This document shows positions 17,129-31,200 of a DNA stretch of 64,000 nucleotides, piece after piece (position 1 is the stretch's first letter; every line of letters starts with the position of its first letter). The notes beneath the pieces were generated by a model. It did no database searches. It was not told where the DNA came from and saw nothing but the letters and a program-made list of their open reading frames with translations. The position numbers and the translations under genes are program-made. Where the stretch lies: assembly GCF_001187865.1 (NCBI RefSeq), contig NZ_LGIT01000017.1, positions 287,487 to 351,486 on the forward strand, given 5' to 3'. The DNA comes from Klebsiella sp. RIT-PI-d. GTDB taxonomy: Bacteria > Pseudomonadota > Gammaproteobacteria > Enterobacterales > Enterobacteriaceae.

Positions 17129-17740
17129 TTAATCCAGTGCAAACGTGGGCAGTTTCAAATGCCAGCGGATCGCCGCCAGGCGAATCACCAGCGTAACCAC
17201 CATTCCCATCATACTGGCACTTTCCAGCGGCACGGCAAAGCTATAAAACGCGGTTGCATGGACAATACCGCCCGCAATACAGGCTGTAGCGTAAATTTCG
17301 GTGCGTAAAATCATCGGGATTTCCCGTGCCAGGACGTCACGGATAATTCCGCCGCCAACGCCGGTAAGCACGCCCATGCACACTGCTACCAGCGGGCCGG
17401 TTTCTGCCAGAAACGCTTTGTTCACCCCTATACCGACGAAAACGGCCAGGCCGACGGCATCTAATACCGGCAGTATCCATTTGGGCAGGCGACGCGGCTG
17501 GCGAACCAGCAGAATGGTCAACATGCTGGTGACCATCGCCACCACCAGGTCGGTGGGATCTCTTACCCAAAATACCGGACCGTGCGCCAGTGCCATATCC
17601 CGGATAGTCCCGCCGCCGACGGCGGTGACGACCCCCAGCACCAGCACGCCAAACGGGTCCATACGTAATTTTCCTGCCAGCAGGACGCCAGAGATGGCGA
17701 ACACGGCTGTACCTATAATATCAAGCCAGTAGACCAGCAT
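17129..17740 (-). CDS. yadS: YadS, TRIC/UPF0126-type inner-membrane protein
   Basis: A 203-residue integral membrane protein with about seven helices made of two similar halves, each with a glycine-rich TAVGGGTIRD / TGVGGGIIRD motif. This layout is that of the UPF0126/TRIC-like family; related proteins have been described as trimeric channels and some as glycine transporters, so the substrate here is inferred only. It is about four residues shorter at the C-terminus than E. coli. It starts 2 bases after the btuF stop and so belongs to the mtnN-btuF-yadS unit. Confidence 0.88.
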   Translation of the reverse strand: MLVYWLDIIGTAVFAISGVLLAGKLRMDPFGVLVLGVVTAVGGGTIRDMALAHGPVFWVRDPTDLVVAMVTSMLTILLVRQPRRLPKWILPVLDAVGLAVFVGIGVNKAFLAETGPLVAVCMGVLTGVGGGIIRDVLAREIPMILRTEIYATACIAGGIVHATAFYSFAVPLESASMMGMVVTLVIRLAAIRWHLKLPTFALD

Positions 17741-17742
17741 GC

Positions 17743-18540
17743 TTAATTTACCTGTGAGAGCGCATCGCAGAGTTGTTTTGCGGCGAGGATGATACGCGGG
17801 CCTGGGCGCTCAAACCAGTCACCGTTAAGAGAAATAATCGGGATATTGAGCTGTTTTTGCCAGAACTGAGTTATTTTCGGAATTTCGCCCGCGTTCGCGG
17901 CGACAACAATGGCCTGTGGCTGGCGCATCAGCACCTGCTCACGACTGACCTGCGGCCACGGCACGCGGCTGTCGGCGAAAATATTTTCGCCACCGCAGGT
18001 TTCCAGAATCTGATTTTGTATAGATGCGTTATTACTGGTAAATAAAGGCGTCATGCCGAATTGCATGAATACGCGCTTTTTAGCGTGGCCGGCGTAACGA
18101 GATTTAAGTGCCTGATAGTCATTCAGCAGTGCCTGCGCGCCCTGTTGTGCTTTTTCAGGTACAGGACTCCAGTCCGCCAGCTGGCGTAATGCCCCGGCGA
18201 TTTGTTCAATGGAGTTACTGTCAATCCACATGACATGAATACCGAGCGCGGAGAGTTGATTCACCTGACGTTCAGGATTGCCGCCGCGCCAGGCCAGAAC
18301 GATATCGGGTTTAAGGGCAACAATCCGTTCAATATTCATTCCCTGCCAGCTGGCTACGTTTTCGATTTCAGCGGCCTGCGGAGGATAATCAGAGTAGCTA
18401 CTAACGCCTGTCGGAACGATCCCGGCAGCAAAGGCCAGTTCGGTATTGGCAGGCGAGAGCGAAATAACCCTCGGCGCAGCGAGCAGCCATGCCGGGATCA
18501 GCAGCAGAAGGACGGCTGCTTTGCGTAAAAAATTAGCCAC
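17743..18540 (-). CDS. btuF: Periplasmic vitamin B12-binding protein BtuF
   Basis: Binds cobalamin in the periplasm and delivers it to BtuCD. It has 265 residues from a GTG start at 18540 (reads GTGGCTAATTTT), overlapping the end of mtnN by 8 bases, the same arrangement as E. coli. The signal peptide is [18 protein letters not shown] cleaving near [10 protein letters not shown]. The class III binding-protein fold is evident from [18 protein letters not shown] and [15 protein letters not shown]. No cobalamin riboswitch is visible; expression should follow mtnN. Confidence 0.95.
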   Translation of the reverse strand: MANFLRKAAVLLLLIPAWLLAAPRVISLSPANTELAFAAGIVPTGVSSYSDYPPQAAEIENVASWQGMNIERIVALKPDIVLAWRGGNPERQVNQLSALGIHVMWIDSNSIEQIAGALRQLADWSPVPEKAQQGAQALLNDYQALKSRYAGHAKKRVFMQFGMTPLFTSNNASIQNQILETCGGENIFADSRVPWPQVSREQVLMRQPQAIVVAANAGEIPKITQFWQKQLNIPIISLNGDWFERPGPRIILAAKQLCDALSQVN

Positions 18541-19231
18541 GCGCCAGCTTCTGCACCAGCGTTTCGACCATCAGCGTGGACTGTTTAGCCGCCACCACCA
18601 GGAACTCATCAAAACTCAAATGAGATTGCTGATCGGCCACGTCTGAGATTGCCCGCACGACCACAAACGGCGTGTTGAAGTTATGACAAACGTGAGCAAC
18701 CGCCGTCGCTTCCATCTCAACACCTACCGCCTGCGGGAACTGATGACGAATTTTCGCCAGCGGTACTGAACCATTAATAAAGGCATCACCGCTGACGATA
18801 AGCCCGCGAACCGCGTTCAGATTCAATTCGCTAATGCACGCTTCAGCAGCCTCAATCAGCGTCCGATCGGCCTGGAATGCTGCCGGACAGCCCGCCATCT
18901 GACCGTATTCATAGCCAAAGGCAGTGACGTCAGCATCGTGGTAGCGCACTTCATCGGACACCACGATATCACCCACGCGAAGTGTTGATGCCAGACCGCC
19001 CGCAGAACCGGTATTAATAATGACATCAGGTTTGCAATGTTCCAGCAACAGCGTGGTTCCCAGCGCCGCAGCAACCTTGCCGATCCCGGATTTCAGCAGT
19101 GCAACCTCGGTGCCGTGGAGTTTACCGGTGTAAATTTCGCATCCGCCTGAGGTCAACGTCTGGCGATCCTCGATTTTGTCACGCAGTAGCGTAACTTCTT
19201 CTTCCATTGCACCAATAATGCCGATTTTCAT
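18533..19231 (-). CDS. mtnN: 5'-methylthioadenosine/S-adenosylhomocysteine nucleosidase
   Basis: Cleaves MTA, SAH and 5'-deoxyadenosine to adenine and the ribose moiety; the SAH product feeds LuxS. It has 232 residues ([20 protein letters not shown]), as in E. coli, with the catalytic Glu12, [12 protein letters not shown] (Glu174) and [14 protein letters not shown] (Asp197). It is the first gene of mtnN-btuF-yadS and divergent from dgt by 83 bases. Confidence 0.98.
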   Translation of the reverse strand: MKIGIIGAMEEEVTLLRDKIEDRQTLTSGGCEIYTGKLHGTEVALLKSGIGKVAAALGTTLLLEHCKPDVIINTGSAGGLASTLRVGDIVVSDEVRYHDADVTAFGYEYGQMAGCPAAFQADRTLIEAAEACISELNLNAVRGLIVSGDAFINGSVPLAKIRHQFPQAVGVEMEATAVAHVCHNFNTPFVVVRAISDVADQQSHLSFDEFLVVAAKQSTLMVETLVQKLARG

Positions 19232-19314
19232 TGATTTACTCGCGATGTGTCATGTTTAAAGGCATAGTCTATCATGCGGGTAAGGGGAAGCGCATTTCTC
19301 GTGCGGGAGAGCAT

Positions 19315-20829
19315 ATGGCACACATCGATTTTCGCAGGAAAATTAACTGGCATCGTCGTTATCGCTCGCCGGTCGGGGTGAAGACGGAACATGAAATCCT
19401 GCGTATTTTTGAAAGCGATCGCGGACGCATTATTAATTCACCGGCGATCCGGCGCTTACAGCAGAAAACGCAGGTTTTTCCGCTGGAACGTAATGCTGCA
19501 GTACGTACCCGGCTTACCCATTCTATGGAAGTTCAGCAGGTCGGGCGTTATATCGCGAAAGAAGTACTAAGCCGTCTTAAAGAGCAGGATCTTTTGGTTC
19601 CTTACGGACTTGATGAACTGACCGGACCATTTGAAAGCATCGTTGAGATGGCGTGCCTGATGCATGATATCGGTAATCCACCGTTCGGCCATTTTGGTGA
19701 GGCGGCGATTAACGACTGGTTTAGTCAGTGCCTGAAGCCTGCGGATGCTGCCAGCCAGGCGCTCGATGACGATCGCTGTCAGGCGATCACCCTCCGTTTG
19801 CGTGAGGGTGAGGAGACGCTGAACGATCTTCGCCGCAACGTGCGCCAGGATTTGTGCCATTTTGAAGGTAACGCTCAGGGGATACGCATGGTGCAGGCCT
19901 TATTGCGTATGAACCTGACCTGGGCGCAGGTAGGCTGCATTCTAAAATATACCCGACCGGCCTGGTGGGCAGGCGATATTCCCGCTTCACACTCTTACCT
20001 GATGAAAAAACCGGGTTACTACCTTTCTGAGCAGGCCTATATTGAGCGGCTGCGTCAGGAACTGGAGCTGGCTCCTTACAGTCGTTTTCCACTAACGTGG
20101 ATTATGGAAGCCGCAGACGATATCTCATATTGTGTTGCTGATTTAGAAGATGCCGTCGAAAAACGTATTTTTAATGTTGAACAGCTTTATCAACATTTAT
20201 ATGACGCCTGGGGTGAGCATCAAAAAGGATCGTTGTTCGAGCTGGTGGTAGAAAATGCATGGGAGAAATCCCGCTCTAATTCGCTGAGCCGCAGTGCTGA
20301 AGATCAGTTCTTTATGTATTTGCGGGTAAATACGCTTAATAAGCTGGTGCCTCACGCGGCCTCACGCTTTATTGAGCACCTACCCCAAATTTTTGATGGT
20401 GAATTTAATCAGGCGCTGCTGGAAGATGATAGCGATTTTAGCCAACTCCTTGAGTTGTATAAAAATATCGCGGTCAGGCACGTCTTTAGCCATCCTGACG
20501 TCGAACAGCTGGAATTACAGGGCTATCGCGTTATTCGTGGGCTACTGGAGATTTATCAGCCGCTATTACAATTGCCGTTAACTGACTTCAGCGAACTGGT
20601 AGAAAAAGAACGCCTGCGCCGTTTGCCAATCGAATCTCGATTATTTAATAAACTTTCGACCTGCCATCGACTGGCCTACGTTGATGCCGTGAACAAACTC
20701 GAACGCGATTCAGCAGATTTTCCGATCATGGAATATTATTATCGTTGTCGGCTGATTCAGGACTATATTAGTGGAATGACCGATCTGTATGCCTGGGATG
20801 AATATCGGCGATTAATGGCCGTTGAATAA
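19315..20829 (+). CDS. dgt: Deoxyguanosinetriphosphate triphosphohydrolase
   Basis: HD-superfamily enzyme hydrolysing dGTP to deoxyguanosine and tripolyphosphate; hexameric in E. coli. The ATG at 19315 ([15 protein letters not shown]) follows GGGAGA and gives 504 residues (E. coli 505); an in-frame ATG at 19231 abuts the divergent mtnN start and lacks family support. HD ligands are His69 ([12 protein letters not shown]) and His117-Asp118 ([15 protein letters not shown]). In E. coli and T7 biology dgt affects phage DNA synthesis and mutation rate. Upstream of degP in the same direction, with a separate degP promoter between. Confidence 0.97.
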   Translation: MAHIDFRRKINWHRRYRSPVGVKTEHEILRIFESDRGRIINSPAIRRLQQKTQVFPLERNAAVRTRLTHSMEVQQVGRYIAKEVLSRLKEQDLLVPYGLDELTGPFESIVEMACLMHDIGNPPFGHFGEAAINDWFSQCLKPADAASQALDDDRCQAITLRLREGEETLNDLRRNVRQDLCHFEGNAQGIRMVQALLRMNLTWAQVGCILKYTRPAWWAGDIPASHSYLMKKPGYYLSEQAYIERLRQELELAPYSRFPLTWIMEAADDISYCVADLEDAVEKRIFNVEQLYQHLYDAWGEHQKGSLFELVVENAWEKSRSNSLSRSAEDQFFMYLRVNTLNKLVPHAASRFIEHLPQIFDGEFNQALLEDDSDFSQLLELYKNIAVRHVFSHPDVEQLELQGYRVIRGLLEIYQPLLQLPLTDFSELVEKERLRRLPIESRLFNKLSTCHRLAYVDAVNKLERDSADFPIMEYYYRCRLIQDYISGMTDLYAWDEYRRLMAVE

Positions 20830-20840
20830 GGTTGAGAATT

Positions 20841-20914
20841 GTAAAGACCGACAATAAATTTTTACTTTTTCCAGTCGTGCAGTTCCGGAACTTAGCGCTA
20901 TAAAATGACTCTCA
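20841..20914 (+). promoter_or_regulatory. degP control region: CpxR-like site and sigma-E promoter
   Basis: A sigma-E promoter is visible as GGAACTT (20887-20893), a 16-base spacer and TCTCA (20910-20914), as in E. coli degP. About 40 bases upstream GTAAAGACCG at 20841 and TTTTTAC near 20860 resemble the CpxR-binding GTAAA repeats of the E. coli promoter. Together they predict induction by misfolded outer-membrane proteins (sigma-E) and by envelope stress through Cpx, which also listens to NlpE encoded in this window. Confidence 0.8.
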
Positions 20915-20962
20915 GGACTAGACACAGCGATTGATCTTAGCTGATATTGAGACGGAAAAAAG

Positions 20963-22411
20963 ATGAAAAAGACCACATTAGCAATGAGTACACTGGCATT
21001 AAGTTTAAGTCTGGCATTGTCCTCTGTCGCTGCAAATGCAGCGGAAACGGCGTCATCAGCGCCCGCAAACGCTTCTCCTGCGGCCACTGCACAGCAAATG
21101 CCGAGCCTTGCCCCCATGCTTGAAAAAATCATGCCTTCTGTGGTGAGTATTAGCGTTGAGGGCAGTACCAGCGTTAATACACCACGTATGTCGCGTAATT
21201 TCCAGCAGTTTTTCGGTGATAACTCGCCGTTCTGCCAGGACGGTTCGCCTTTTCAGAACTCACCTTTCTGCCAGGGTGGACCGGGCGATAACGGCGGAGG
21301 CCAGCAGCAAAAATTTATGGCGTTGGGCTCCGGGGTGATCATTGACGCCGCCAAAGGATACGTGGTGACTAACAACCATGTTGTTGATAACGCGACCACG
21401 ATTAAAGTGCAACTGAGCGATGGCCGTAAGCTTGACGCGAAAATGGTTGGCAAAGATCCACGCTCCGACATCGCGTTACTCCAGATTCAGGATCCGAAAA
21501 ACCTGACGGCGATTAAAATTGCTGACTCCGACGCTCTGCGTGTCGGAGATTATACGGTCGCTATCGGTAACCCGTTTGGTCTTGGCGAAACCGTCACTTC
21601 TGGGATCGTTTCCGCGCTGGGTCGTAGCGGCCTGAATGCCGAAAACTATGAGAACTTTATTCAGACCGATGCGGCGATTAACCGCGGTAACTCCGGCGGC
21701 GCGCTGGTGAACCTGAACGGCGAACTAATTGGCATTAACACTGCGATACTGGCGCCGGACGGCGGCAATATCGGTATTGGTTTTGCAATCCCGAGTAATA
21801 TGGTGAAAAGCCTGACGGCTCAGATGGTGGAGTATGGTCAGGTCCGCCGTGGTGAACTGGGTATCATGGGGACAGAGCTAAACTCTGAGCTGGCAAAAGC
21901 GATGAAGGTTGACGCTCAGCGCGGTGCCTTTGTCAGCCAGGTGATGCCAAATTCAGCGGCAGCGAAAGCGGGTATCAAAGCAGGTGATGTGATCACCTCC
22001 CTGAATGACAAACCGATCAGCAGCTTCGCTGCAATGCGCGCTCAGGTCGGCACTATGCCGATTGGTAGCAAAGTGACGCTGGGACTGCTGCGCGACGGCA
22101 AGCCTGTCACCGTGACGCTGGAGCTGCAGCAGAGCAGCCAGAACCAGGTTGATTCCAGCACCATTTTCAGCGGCATCGAAGGAGCTGAAATGAGCAATGC
22201 AGGCCAGGATAAAGGGGTGACGGTAAGCAGCATAAAAGCAAATTCACCTGCTGCAAAAATTGGCCTTAAAAAAGGCGATGTGATTATGGGTGCGAATCAG
22301 CAGCCGGTGAAAAACATTGCCGACCTGCGTAAAATCCTCGATGCCAAACCTGGCGTTCTGGCATTAAACATTCAGCGTGGTGATACGTCTATTTACCTGT
22401 TGATGCAATAA
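20963..22411 (+). CDS. degP: Periplasmic serine endoprotease/chaperone DegP (HtrA)
   Basis: Periplasmic protease that degrades or chaperones misfolded envelope proteins. It has 482 residues. The 26-residue signal ends VAANA. A trypsin-like domain follows with His139 (TNNHVVD), Asp169 (DPRSDIAL) and Ser244 (RGNSGGALVN), then two PDZ domains (about 285-375 and 390-475). The LA loop with paired cysteines (SPFCQDGSP...SPFCQGG) is present. The stretch between signal and protease is about eight residues longer than in E. coli (Ala/Ser/Pro rich), which should be neutral. Confidence 0.98.
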   Translation: MKKTTLAMSTLALSLSLALSSVAANAAETASSAPANASPAATAQQMPSLAPMLEKIMPSVVSISVEGSTSVNTPRMSRNFQQFFGDNSPFCQDGSPFQNSPFCQGGPGDNGGGQQQKFMALGSGVIIDAAKGYVVTNNHVVDNATTIKVQLSDGRKLDAKMVGKDPRSDIALLQIQDPKNLTAIKIADSDALRVGDYTVAIGNPFGLGETVTSGIVSALGRSGLNAENYENFIQTDAAINRGNSGGALVNLNGELIGINTAILAPDGGNIGIGFAIPSNMVKSLTAQMVEYGQVRRGELGIMGTELNSELAKAMKVDAQRGAFVSQVMPNSAAAKAGIKAGDVITSLNDKPISSFAAMRAQVGTMPIGSKVTLGLLRDGKPVTVTLELQQSSQNQVDSSTIFSGIEGAEMSNAGQDKGVTVSSIKANSPAAKIGLKKGDVIMGANQQPVKNIADLRKILDAKPGVLALNIQRGDTSIYLLMQ

Positions 22412-22418
22412 TCTGTGT

Positions 22419-22445
22419 GCCCTCCTCGCTACGGGGAGGGCCTTT
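22419..22445 (+). terminator. Stem-loop after degP
   Basis: A 7-bp stem GCCCTCC/GGAGGGC with a 9-base centre is followed by CTTT. The U-tract is short, so termination efficiency is uncertain. It starts 7 bases after the degP stop. Confidence 0.6.
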
Positions 22446-22496
22446 CCCCTTCTAATATGTGACCCTTTCCACAACTCCATACTTCCCCGCCCGGCT

Positions 22497-22526
22497 TTGT
22501 GCATTTGCACAATGCGACCGTATAAT
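22497..22526 (+). promoter_or_regulatory. Palindromic operator and -10 box of cdaR
   Basis: A perfect 7-2-7 palindrome TTGTGCA-TT-TGCACAA (22497-22512) is followed 8 bases later by TATAAT (22521-22526). The palindrome covers the expected -35 position. It lies 52 bases before the cdaR ATG and is the obvious candidate for CdaR autoregulation. The link to CdaR is inferred from position. Confidence 0.6.
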
Positions 22527-22564
22527 ATCTTCATTATGCTTGAGCGCTGTTTACGGGAGGAATT

Positions 22565-23722
22565 ATGGCTGGTTGGCATCTTGATACCAAAATGGCGCAG
22601 GATATTGTCGCGCGAACGATGCGCATCATTGATACCAATATTAACGTAATGGACGCCCGTGGACGCATCATTGGCAGCGGCGATCGGGAGCGGATTGGGG
22701 AATTGCACGAAGGTGCACTGCTGGTGCTCTCTCAGGGTCGGGTTGTCGATATCGATGATGCCGTGGCGCGGCATCTGCACGGCGTACGTCAGGGGATAAA
22801 CCTGCCGCTGCGTCTGGAGGGCGAAATCGTCGGCGTTATTGGCCTGACCGGCGAACCGGAAACGCTACGCAAATACGGCGAACTAGTGTGCATGACCGCC
22901 GAAATGATGCTTGAGCAATCCCGCTTAATGCACCTGCTCGCTCAGGACAGCCGCCTGCGCGAAGAGCTGGTGATGAATCTTATTCAGGCTGAGGAACATA
23001 CGCCTGCGCTTACCGAATGGGCGCAGAGGCTGGGTATCGATCTTAATCAGCCGCGCGTTGTTGCCGTTCTGGAGGTTGATAGCGGTCAGCTGGGCGTCGA
23101 CAGCGCCATGGCAGAGCTTCAGCAGCTTCAGAGTGCACTCACCACCCCGGAGCGCAACAACCTCATCGCGATCGTTTCATTGACCGAAATGGTAGTGCTA
23201 AAACCTGCGCTTAATCAGTTTGGCCGCTGGGATGCTGAAGACCATCGTAAACGTGTTGAACAGCTTATTTCACGAATGAAAGAGAACGGTCAGCTGCGTT
23301 TTCGCGTTGCGCTCGGCAACTTTTTTACCGGTCCCGGCAGCATTGCCCGCTCGTATCGTACTGCACGTACTACCTTAATGGTTGGCAAACAGCGGATGCC
23401 GGAAAACCGCAGTTATTTCTATCAGGATTTGATGTTGCCGGTGCTGCTCGATAGCCTGCGCGGCGGCTGGCAAGCGAATGAACTGGCTCGTCCGCTGACG
23501 CGCCTTAAGGCAATGGATAATAACGGTTTATTGCGCCGTACATTACAGGCGTGGTTTCGTCATAATGTGCAGCCGCTGGCCACCTCAAAAGCGTTATTTA
23601 TCCATCGTAATACGCTGGAATATCGTCTTAACCGAATCTCCGAATTAACCGGGCTGGACCTGGGTAACTTTGATGACCGGCTATTACTGTACGTTGCGCT
23701 ACAGCTGGACGAACAGCATTAA
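22565..23722 (+). CDS. cdaR: Carbohydrate diacid regulator CdaR (SdaR)
   Basis: Transcriptional activator of D-glucarate, D-galactarate and D-glycerate catabolism (gar/gud genes in E. coli). It has 385 residues, equal to E. coli, with an N-terminal diacid-recognition domain (MAGWHLDTKMAQDIVART...), a central GGDEF-unlike region and a C-terminal PucR-type helix-turn-helix (FIHRNTLEYRLNRISELTGL). A strong GGAGGA ribosome site precedes the ATG. Monocistronic between the degP stem-loop and a hairpin at 23777. Confidence 0.97.
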   Translation: MAGWHLDTKMAQDIVARTMRIIDTNINVMDARGRIIGSGDRERIGELHEGALLVLSQGRVVDIDDAVARHLHGVRQGINLPLRLEGEIVGVIGLTGEPETLRKYGELVCMTAEMMLEQSRLMHLLAQDSRLREELVMNLIQAEEHTPALTEWAQRLGIDLNQPRVVAVLEVDSGQLGVDSAMAELQQLQSALTTPERNNLIAIVSLTEMVVLKPALNQFGRWDAEDHRKRVEQLISRMKENGQLRFRVALGNFFTGPGSIARSYRTARTTLMVGKQRMPENRSYFYQDLMLPVLLDSLRGGWQANELARPLTRLKAMDNNGLLRRTLQAWFRHNVQPLATSKALFIHRNTLEYRLNRISELTGLDLGNFDDRLLLYVALQLDEQH

Positions 23723-23776
23723 ACCCTGCCGCTGTCAGCATAGACAATTTTGCTGATATAAATTTCCGTTATTAGG

Positions 23777-23807
23777 TCGACCTTTTTTAATACAAAAGAG
23801 GGTCGGC
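23777..23807. other. Long hairpin downstream of cdaR
   Basis: GTCGACC followed by a T-run pairs with an A-run followed by GGGTCGGC, giving a stem of about 12-13 pairs including G-U wobbles around a 6-base loop. It lies between the convergent cdaR and yaeH genes. No U-tract follows on either strand, so it may be an mRNA 3'-end stabiliser or a weak terminator for cdaR. Confidence 0.45.
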
Positions 23808-23863
23808 TTAACGAATACGCTAAATTTCAAATGTGCTAACAGGGTTTCGTTGAAAAAAAGAAT

Positions 23864-23894
23864 AATAAAAAATAACGGGCCATTTACTGGCCCG
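23864..23894 (-). terminator. Intrinsic terminator of yaeH
   Basis: On the minus strand CGGGCCA-GTAAA-TGGCCCG (23876-23894) is followed by TTATTTTTTATT. It begins 5 bases after the yaeH stop. Confidence 0.85.
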
Positions 23895-23899
23895 GAAAC

Positions 23900-24289
23900 T
23901 TATTTATTGCGGGTTAGCTTTTCCAGATCAGATTCAATCTCCGTGATCTTGTTAGCTACTACGCTCTCCAGGTGACGCAGATCGTCGAGGATCTTACGTT
24001 TCAGATCGACATCGCTGCGATCGCGCTGGCAGATTTGATCGAGTTCATCGATAACATAGCGCAGGTTTGGGCTAATCTCCTGTACTTCTTTATAGCCCTG
24101 ACCAATACCATCAGCAACCACGGTTTTACGCTGGCGCGGATATTTAAACTTCACGCTTTTGGCAAAGAATTCGCCCTTATCCTTTTGAAAGTAGATTTTC
24201 AGGATGTCGTTGTTGGCTTCCTGCCGGAGGCTGTAACGATCAATTTCATCAGGATTAGTAATGCCCAGACTTTTCAGATTGTCGTACAT
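23900..24289 (-). CDS. yaeH: UPF0325 protein YaeH
   Basis: A 129-residue protein of unknown function, almost identical in layout to E. coli YaeH ([23 protein letters not shown]). It is charged, probably cytoplasmic and mostly helical. The C-terminal third ([19 protein letters not shown]...) has heptad-like spacing suggesting a coiled coil. No catalytic motif is recognised. It has its own terminator; the 291-base upstream gap separates it from dapD. Conservation across Enterobacteriaceae argues for a real housekeeping role, still undefined. Confidence 0.9.
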   Translation of the reverse strand: MYDNLKSLGITNPDEIDRYSLRQEANNDILKIYFQKDKGEFFAKSVKFKYPRQRKTVVADGIGQGYKEVQEISPNLRYVIDELDQICQRDRSDVDLKRKILDDLRHLESVVANKITEIESDLEKLTRNK

Positions 24290-24546
24290 AGCGGTACCTC
24301 AAAGAGAACGGTGAGTTTTACTTATCTTAACATTTAGCGCATCAGGTCTTGTGATAGTGGGATCGCAGGTTAGCGTCTTTCCCAGGGTTTTATAATGGCT
24401 TAATTTTTAAAAAATTACCTGTTTTATCTTAGCAATACTCATCAGGATCGTCCGGGTCTTAGGAAATAAATATGAGCAGCGGAAAGTCGACGGGGAGTGA
24501 ATAGCAATGAGCGGAAAACGGGTGGGATGGGGCGGGCTAAGAAACA
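24290..24546. other. Intergenic gap yaeH-dapD without a gene
   Basis: These 257 bases hold no convincing coding sequence on either strand. In E. coli K-12 the phosphodiesterase-like gene yaeI lies between yaeH and dapD; it is absent here and no remnant is recognisable. The part next to yaeH presumably carries its promoter and leader, but I cannot define -35/-10 boxes with confidence. Confidence 0.6.
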
Positions 24547-24573
24547 GAGCCGGAAGTATTTTACTCCCGGCTC
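24547..24573 (-). terminator. Intrinsic terminator of dapD
   Basis: GAGCCGG/CCGGCTC 7-bp stem, extended by AGT/ACT within the loop, lies 7 bases after the dapD stop. On the minus strand it is followed by TGTTTCTT. Confidence 0.75.
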
Positions 24574-24580
24574 CGGATGA

Positions 24581-25405
24581 TTACTCGATAGTACGCAGTA
24601 GCTCGTTGATACCGACTTTACCACGCGTTTTCGCATCGACTTTTTTCACGATAACCGCACAGTACAGGCTGTATTTGCCATCTTTTGACGGCAGGTTGCC
24701 GGAAACTACCACTGAGCCGGCCGGAACGCGACCGTAGTGAACTTCGCCGGTTTCGCGATCGTAGATGCGGGTGCTCTGACCAATATAAACGCCCATCGAG
24801 ATCACGGAGCCTTCTTCGACGATGACGCCTTCAACAACTTCAGAACGCGCGCCGATAAAGCAGTTATCCTCGATGATGGTCGGATTAGCCTGGAGCGGCT
24901 CCAGAACGCCACCAATACCGACTCCGCCGGACAGGTGCACGTTTTTACCAATCTGCGCGCAGGAACCGACGGTGGCCCAGGTATCTACCATTGTGCCTTC
25001 ATCTACGTAAGCACCAATGTTGACATAAGAGGGCATGAGCACGGTATTACGCGCAATAAATGCGCCCTGACGAACTGCCGCCGGTGGCACTACGCGGAAG
25101 CCCTCTTTCTGAAAGCGTGCTTCATCATACTCGGCAAATTTCATCGGCACTTTGTCAAAGTAGCGGCTTTCCGCTCCGTCGATAACCTGGTTGTCGTTGA
25201 TACGGAAAGAGAGCAGTACCGCTTTCTTCAACCACTGATGTGTTACCCACTGGCCGTCGATCTTTTCTGCGACGCGCAGGGCGCCGGAGTCCAGCAGGGA
25301 AATAACCTGATTAACCGCTTCACGGGTAACGGTATCCACATTTGCCGGAGTAATGTCGGCACGGCGCTCAAAAGCGGCTTCAATAACGTTTTGTAACTGC
25401 TGCAT
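24581..25405 (-). CDS. dapD: 2,3,4,5-tetrahydropyridine-2,6-dicarboxylate N-succinyltransferase
   Basis: Succinyl-CoA dependent step of lysine and meso-diaminopimelate synthesis. It has 274 residues, the E. coli length, starting [18 protein letters not shown]. The central left-handed beta-helix is visible as hexapeptide repeats (for example [20 protein letters not shown] and [18 protein letters not shown]). It is 30 bases downstream of glnD on the same strand, so the two may be co-transcribed with extra dapD promoters inside glnD. Confidence 0.98.
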   Translation of the reverse strand: MQQLQNVIEAAFERRADITPANVDTVTREAVNQVISLLDSGALRVAEKIDGQWVTHQWLKKAVLLSFRINDNQVIDGAESRYFDKVPMKFAEYDEARFQKEGFRVVPPAAVRQGAFIARNTVLMPSYVNIGAYVDEGTMVDTWATVGSCAQIGKNVHLSGGVGIGGVLEPLQANPTIIEDNCFIGARSEVVEGVIVEEGSVISMGVYIGQSTRIYDRETGEVHYGRVPAGSVVVSGNLPSKDGKYSLYCAVIVKKVDAKTRGKVGINELLRTIE

Positions 25406-25435
25406 TGTTAAACTCTTTCCATATAAATAAACACA

Positions 25436-29018
<3,583 letters not shown>

Positions 29019-29141
29019 GGATGATGTCCAGTAGCGTCGAGCGTGTCGACAATAATTGTGTATTAGTAATGTCAATGTTAACAGCGTGGGGCATCGCCTG
29101 CCAAATTGAGAATGAGTAAGCGCACATGTCGCCAACAACTA

Positions 29142-29171
29142 TTGGTGTCCGCAGCGAATTTATGGTATAAA
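29142..29171 (+). promoter_or_regulatory. rpsB-tsf promoter
   Basis: TTGGTG (29142-29147), 18-base spacer and TATAAA (29166-29171) are followed by a GCGCGCC discriminator. A G/C-rich discriminator is the hallmark of stringently controlled translation-machinery promoters that respond to DksA/ppGpp; dksA is also encoded in this window. The layout matches the E. coli rpsB promoter as remembered. Confidence 0.8.
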
Positions 29172-29177
29172 GCGCGC

Positions 29178-30067
<890 letters not shown>

Positions 30068-30119
30068 TAAGGAAAGCTCTTTCGAGCCCTTATAGACCAG
30101 GTAGTATCACGTTTGGTTA

Positions 30120-30145
30120 GGGGGCCTGTATATGGCCCCCTTTTT
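30120..30145 (+). terminator. Intrinsic terminator between rpsB and tsf
   Basis: GGGGGCC-TGTATAT-GGCCCCC followed by TTTTT. It lies within the rpsB-tsf operon and probably acts as an attenuator, letting only part of transcription reach tsf. Confidence 0.92.
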
Positions 30146-30203
30146 CACTTTTACATCTGTGCGGTCTGTGGCCGGGCAGATATCATCTCCCGAGGATTTT
30201 AGA

Positions 30204-31055
30204 ATGGCTGAAATTACCGCATCCCTGGTAAAAGAACTGCGCGAACGTACCAGCGCAGGCATGATGGATTGCAAAAAAGCACTGACCGAAGCTAACGGTG
30301 ACATCGAGCTGGCAATCGAAAACATGCGTAAATCTGGCGCAATCAAAGCAGCCAAAAAAGCAGGCAACGTTGCTGCTGACGGCGTGATCATCACGCGTAT
30401 CGACGGCACCTACGGTATCATTCTGGAAGTTAACTGCCAGACTGACTTCGTGGCTAAAGATGCTGGCTTCCAGGCTTTCGCTAACAAAGTACTGGACGCA
30501 GCTGTTGCTGGCAAAATCACTGACGTTGAAGTTCTGAAAGCACAGTTCGAAGAAGAGCGTGTTGCACTGGTTGCTAAAATCGGTGAGAACATCAACATCC
30601 GTCGCGTTTCTTCTCTGGAAGGCGATATCCTGGGTAGCTACCAGCACGGTGCGCGTATCGGTGTTCTGGTTGCTGCAACTGGCGCTGACGAAGAGCTGGT
30701 TAAGCATCTGGCAATGCACATTGCTGCAAGCAAGCCAGAATTCGTTAAGCCGGAAGACGTGTCTGCTGAAGTGGTAGAAAAAGAGTACCAGGTTCAGCTG
30801 GACATCGCCATGCAGTCTGGCAAGCCGAAAGAAATCGCTGAGAAAATGGTTGAAGGCCGCATGAAGAAATTCACCGGTGAAGTTTCTCTGACCGGCCAGC
30901 CTTTCGTGATGGATCCGAGCAAAACTGTTGGTCAGCTGCTGAAAGAGCATAACGCTGACGTAACAAGCTTCATCCGCTTTGAAGTGGGTGAAGGCATCGA
31001 GAAAGTTGAGACTGACTTCGCAGCAGAAGTTGCTGCAATGTCCAAGCAGTCTTAA
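30204..31055 (+). CDS. tsf: Translation elongation factor Ts
   Basis: Guanine-nucleotide exchange factor for EF-Tu. The ATG at 30204 ([19 protein letters not shown]) gives 283 residues as in E. coli; an in-frame start at 30132 falls inside the terminator hairpin. The [14 protein letters not shown] segment (with the Phe that intrudes into EF-Tu) is intact. Highly biased codon use. The whole gene is mirrored by a long antisense frame that I regard as an artefact. Confidence 0.99.
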   Translation: MAEITASLVKELRERTSAGMMDCKKALTEANGDIELAIENMRKSGAIKAAKKAGNVAADGVIITRIDGTYGIILEVNCQTDFVAKDAGFQAFANKVLDAAVAGKITDVEVLKAQFEEERVALVAKIGENINIRRVSSLEGDILGSYQHGARIGVLVAATGADEELVKHLAMHIAASKPEFVKPEDVSAEVVEKEYQVQLDIAMQSGKPKEIAEKMVEGRMKKFTGEVSLTGQPFVMDPSKTVGQLLKEHNADVTSFIRFEVGEGIEKVETDFAAEVAAMSKQS

Positions 31056-31063
31056 TTTTATAA

Positions 31064-31090
31064 GGAGCCGCCTGAGGGCGGCTTCTTTTT
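31064..31090 (+). terminator. Intrinsic terminator of tsf
   Basis: AAGGAGCCGCC-TGAG-GGCGGCTTCTTTTT: a 6-bp GC stem (31067-31072/31077-31082) extended by flanking A/T pairs, then a U-tract. It ends the rpsB-tsf transcript before pyrH. Confidence 0.92.
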
Positions 31091-31200
31091 GCACCCGTCT
31101 TGTAAAATCAGCCAAACCTTATAGAGGTGGCGCTGGAATGCGACGTACAATGTCGCCAGAATTCATTCATCTCACTCGTTGACAGTCTCAGGAAAGAAAC

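Noticed and set aside
30183..31115. A 310-codon open frame antisense to tsf
   Set aside because: It mirrors a highly codon-biased essential gene; the antisense frame is open because of that bias. It crosses the tsf terminator and has no recognised domain.
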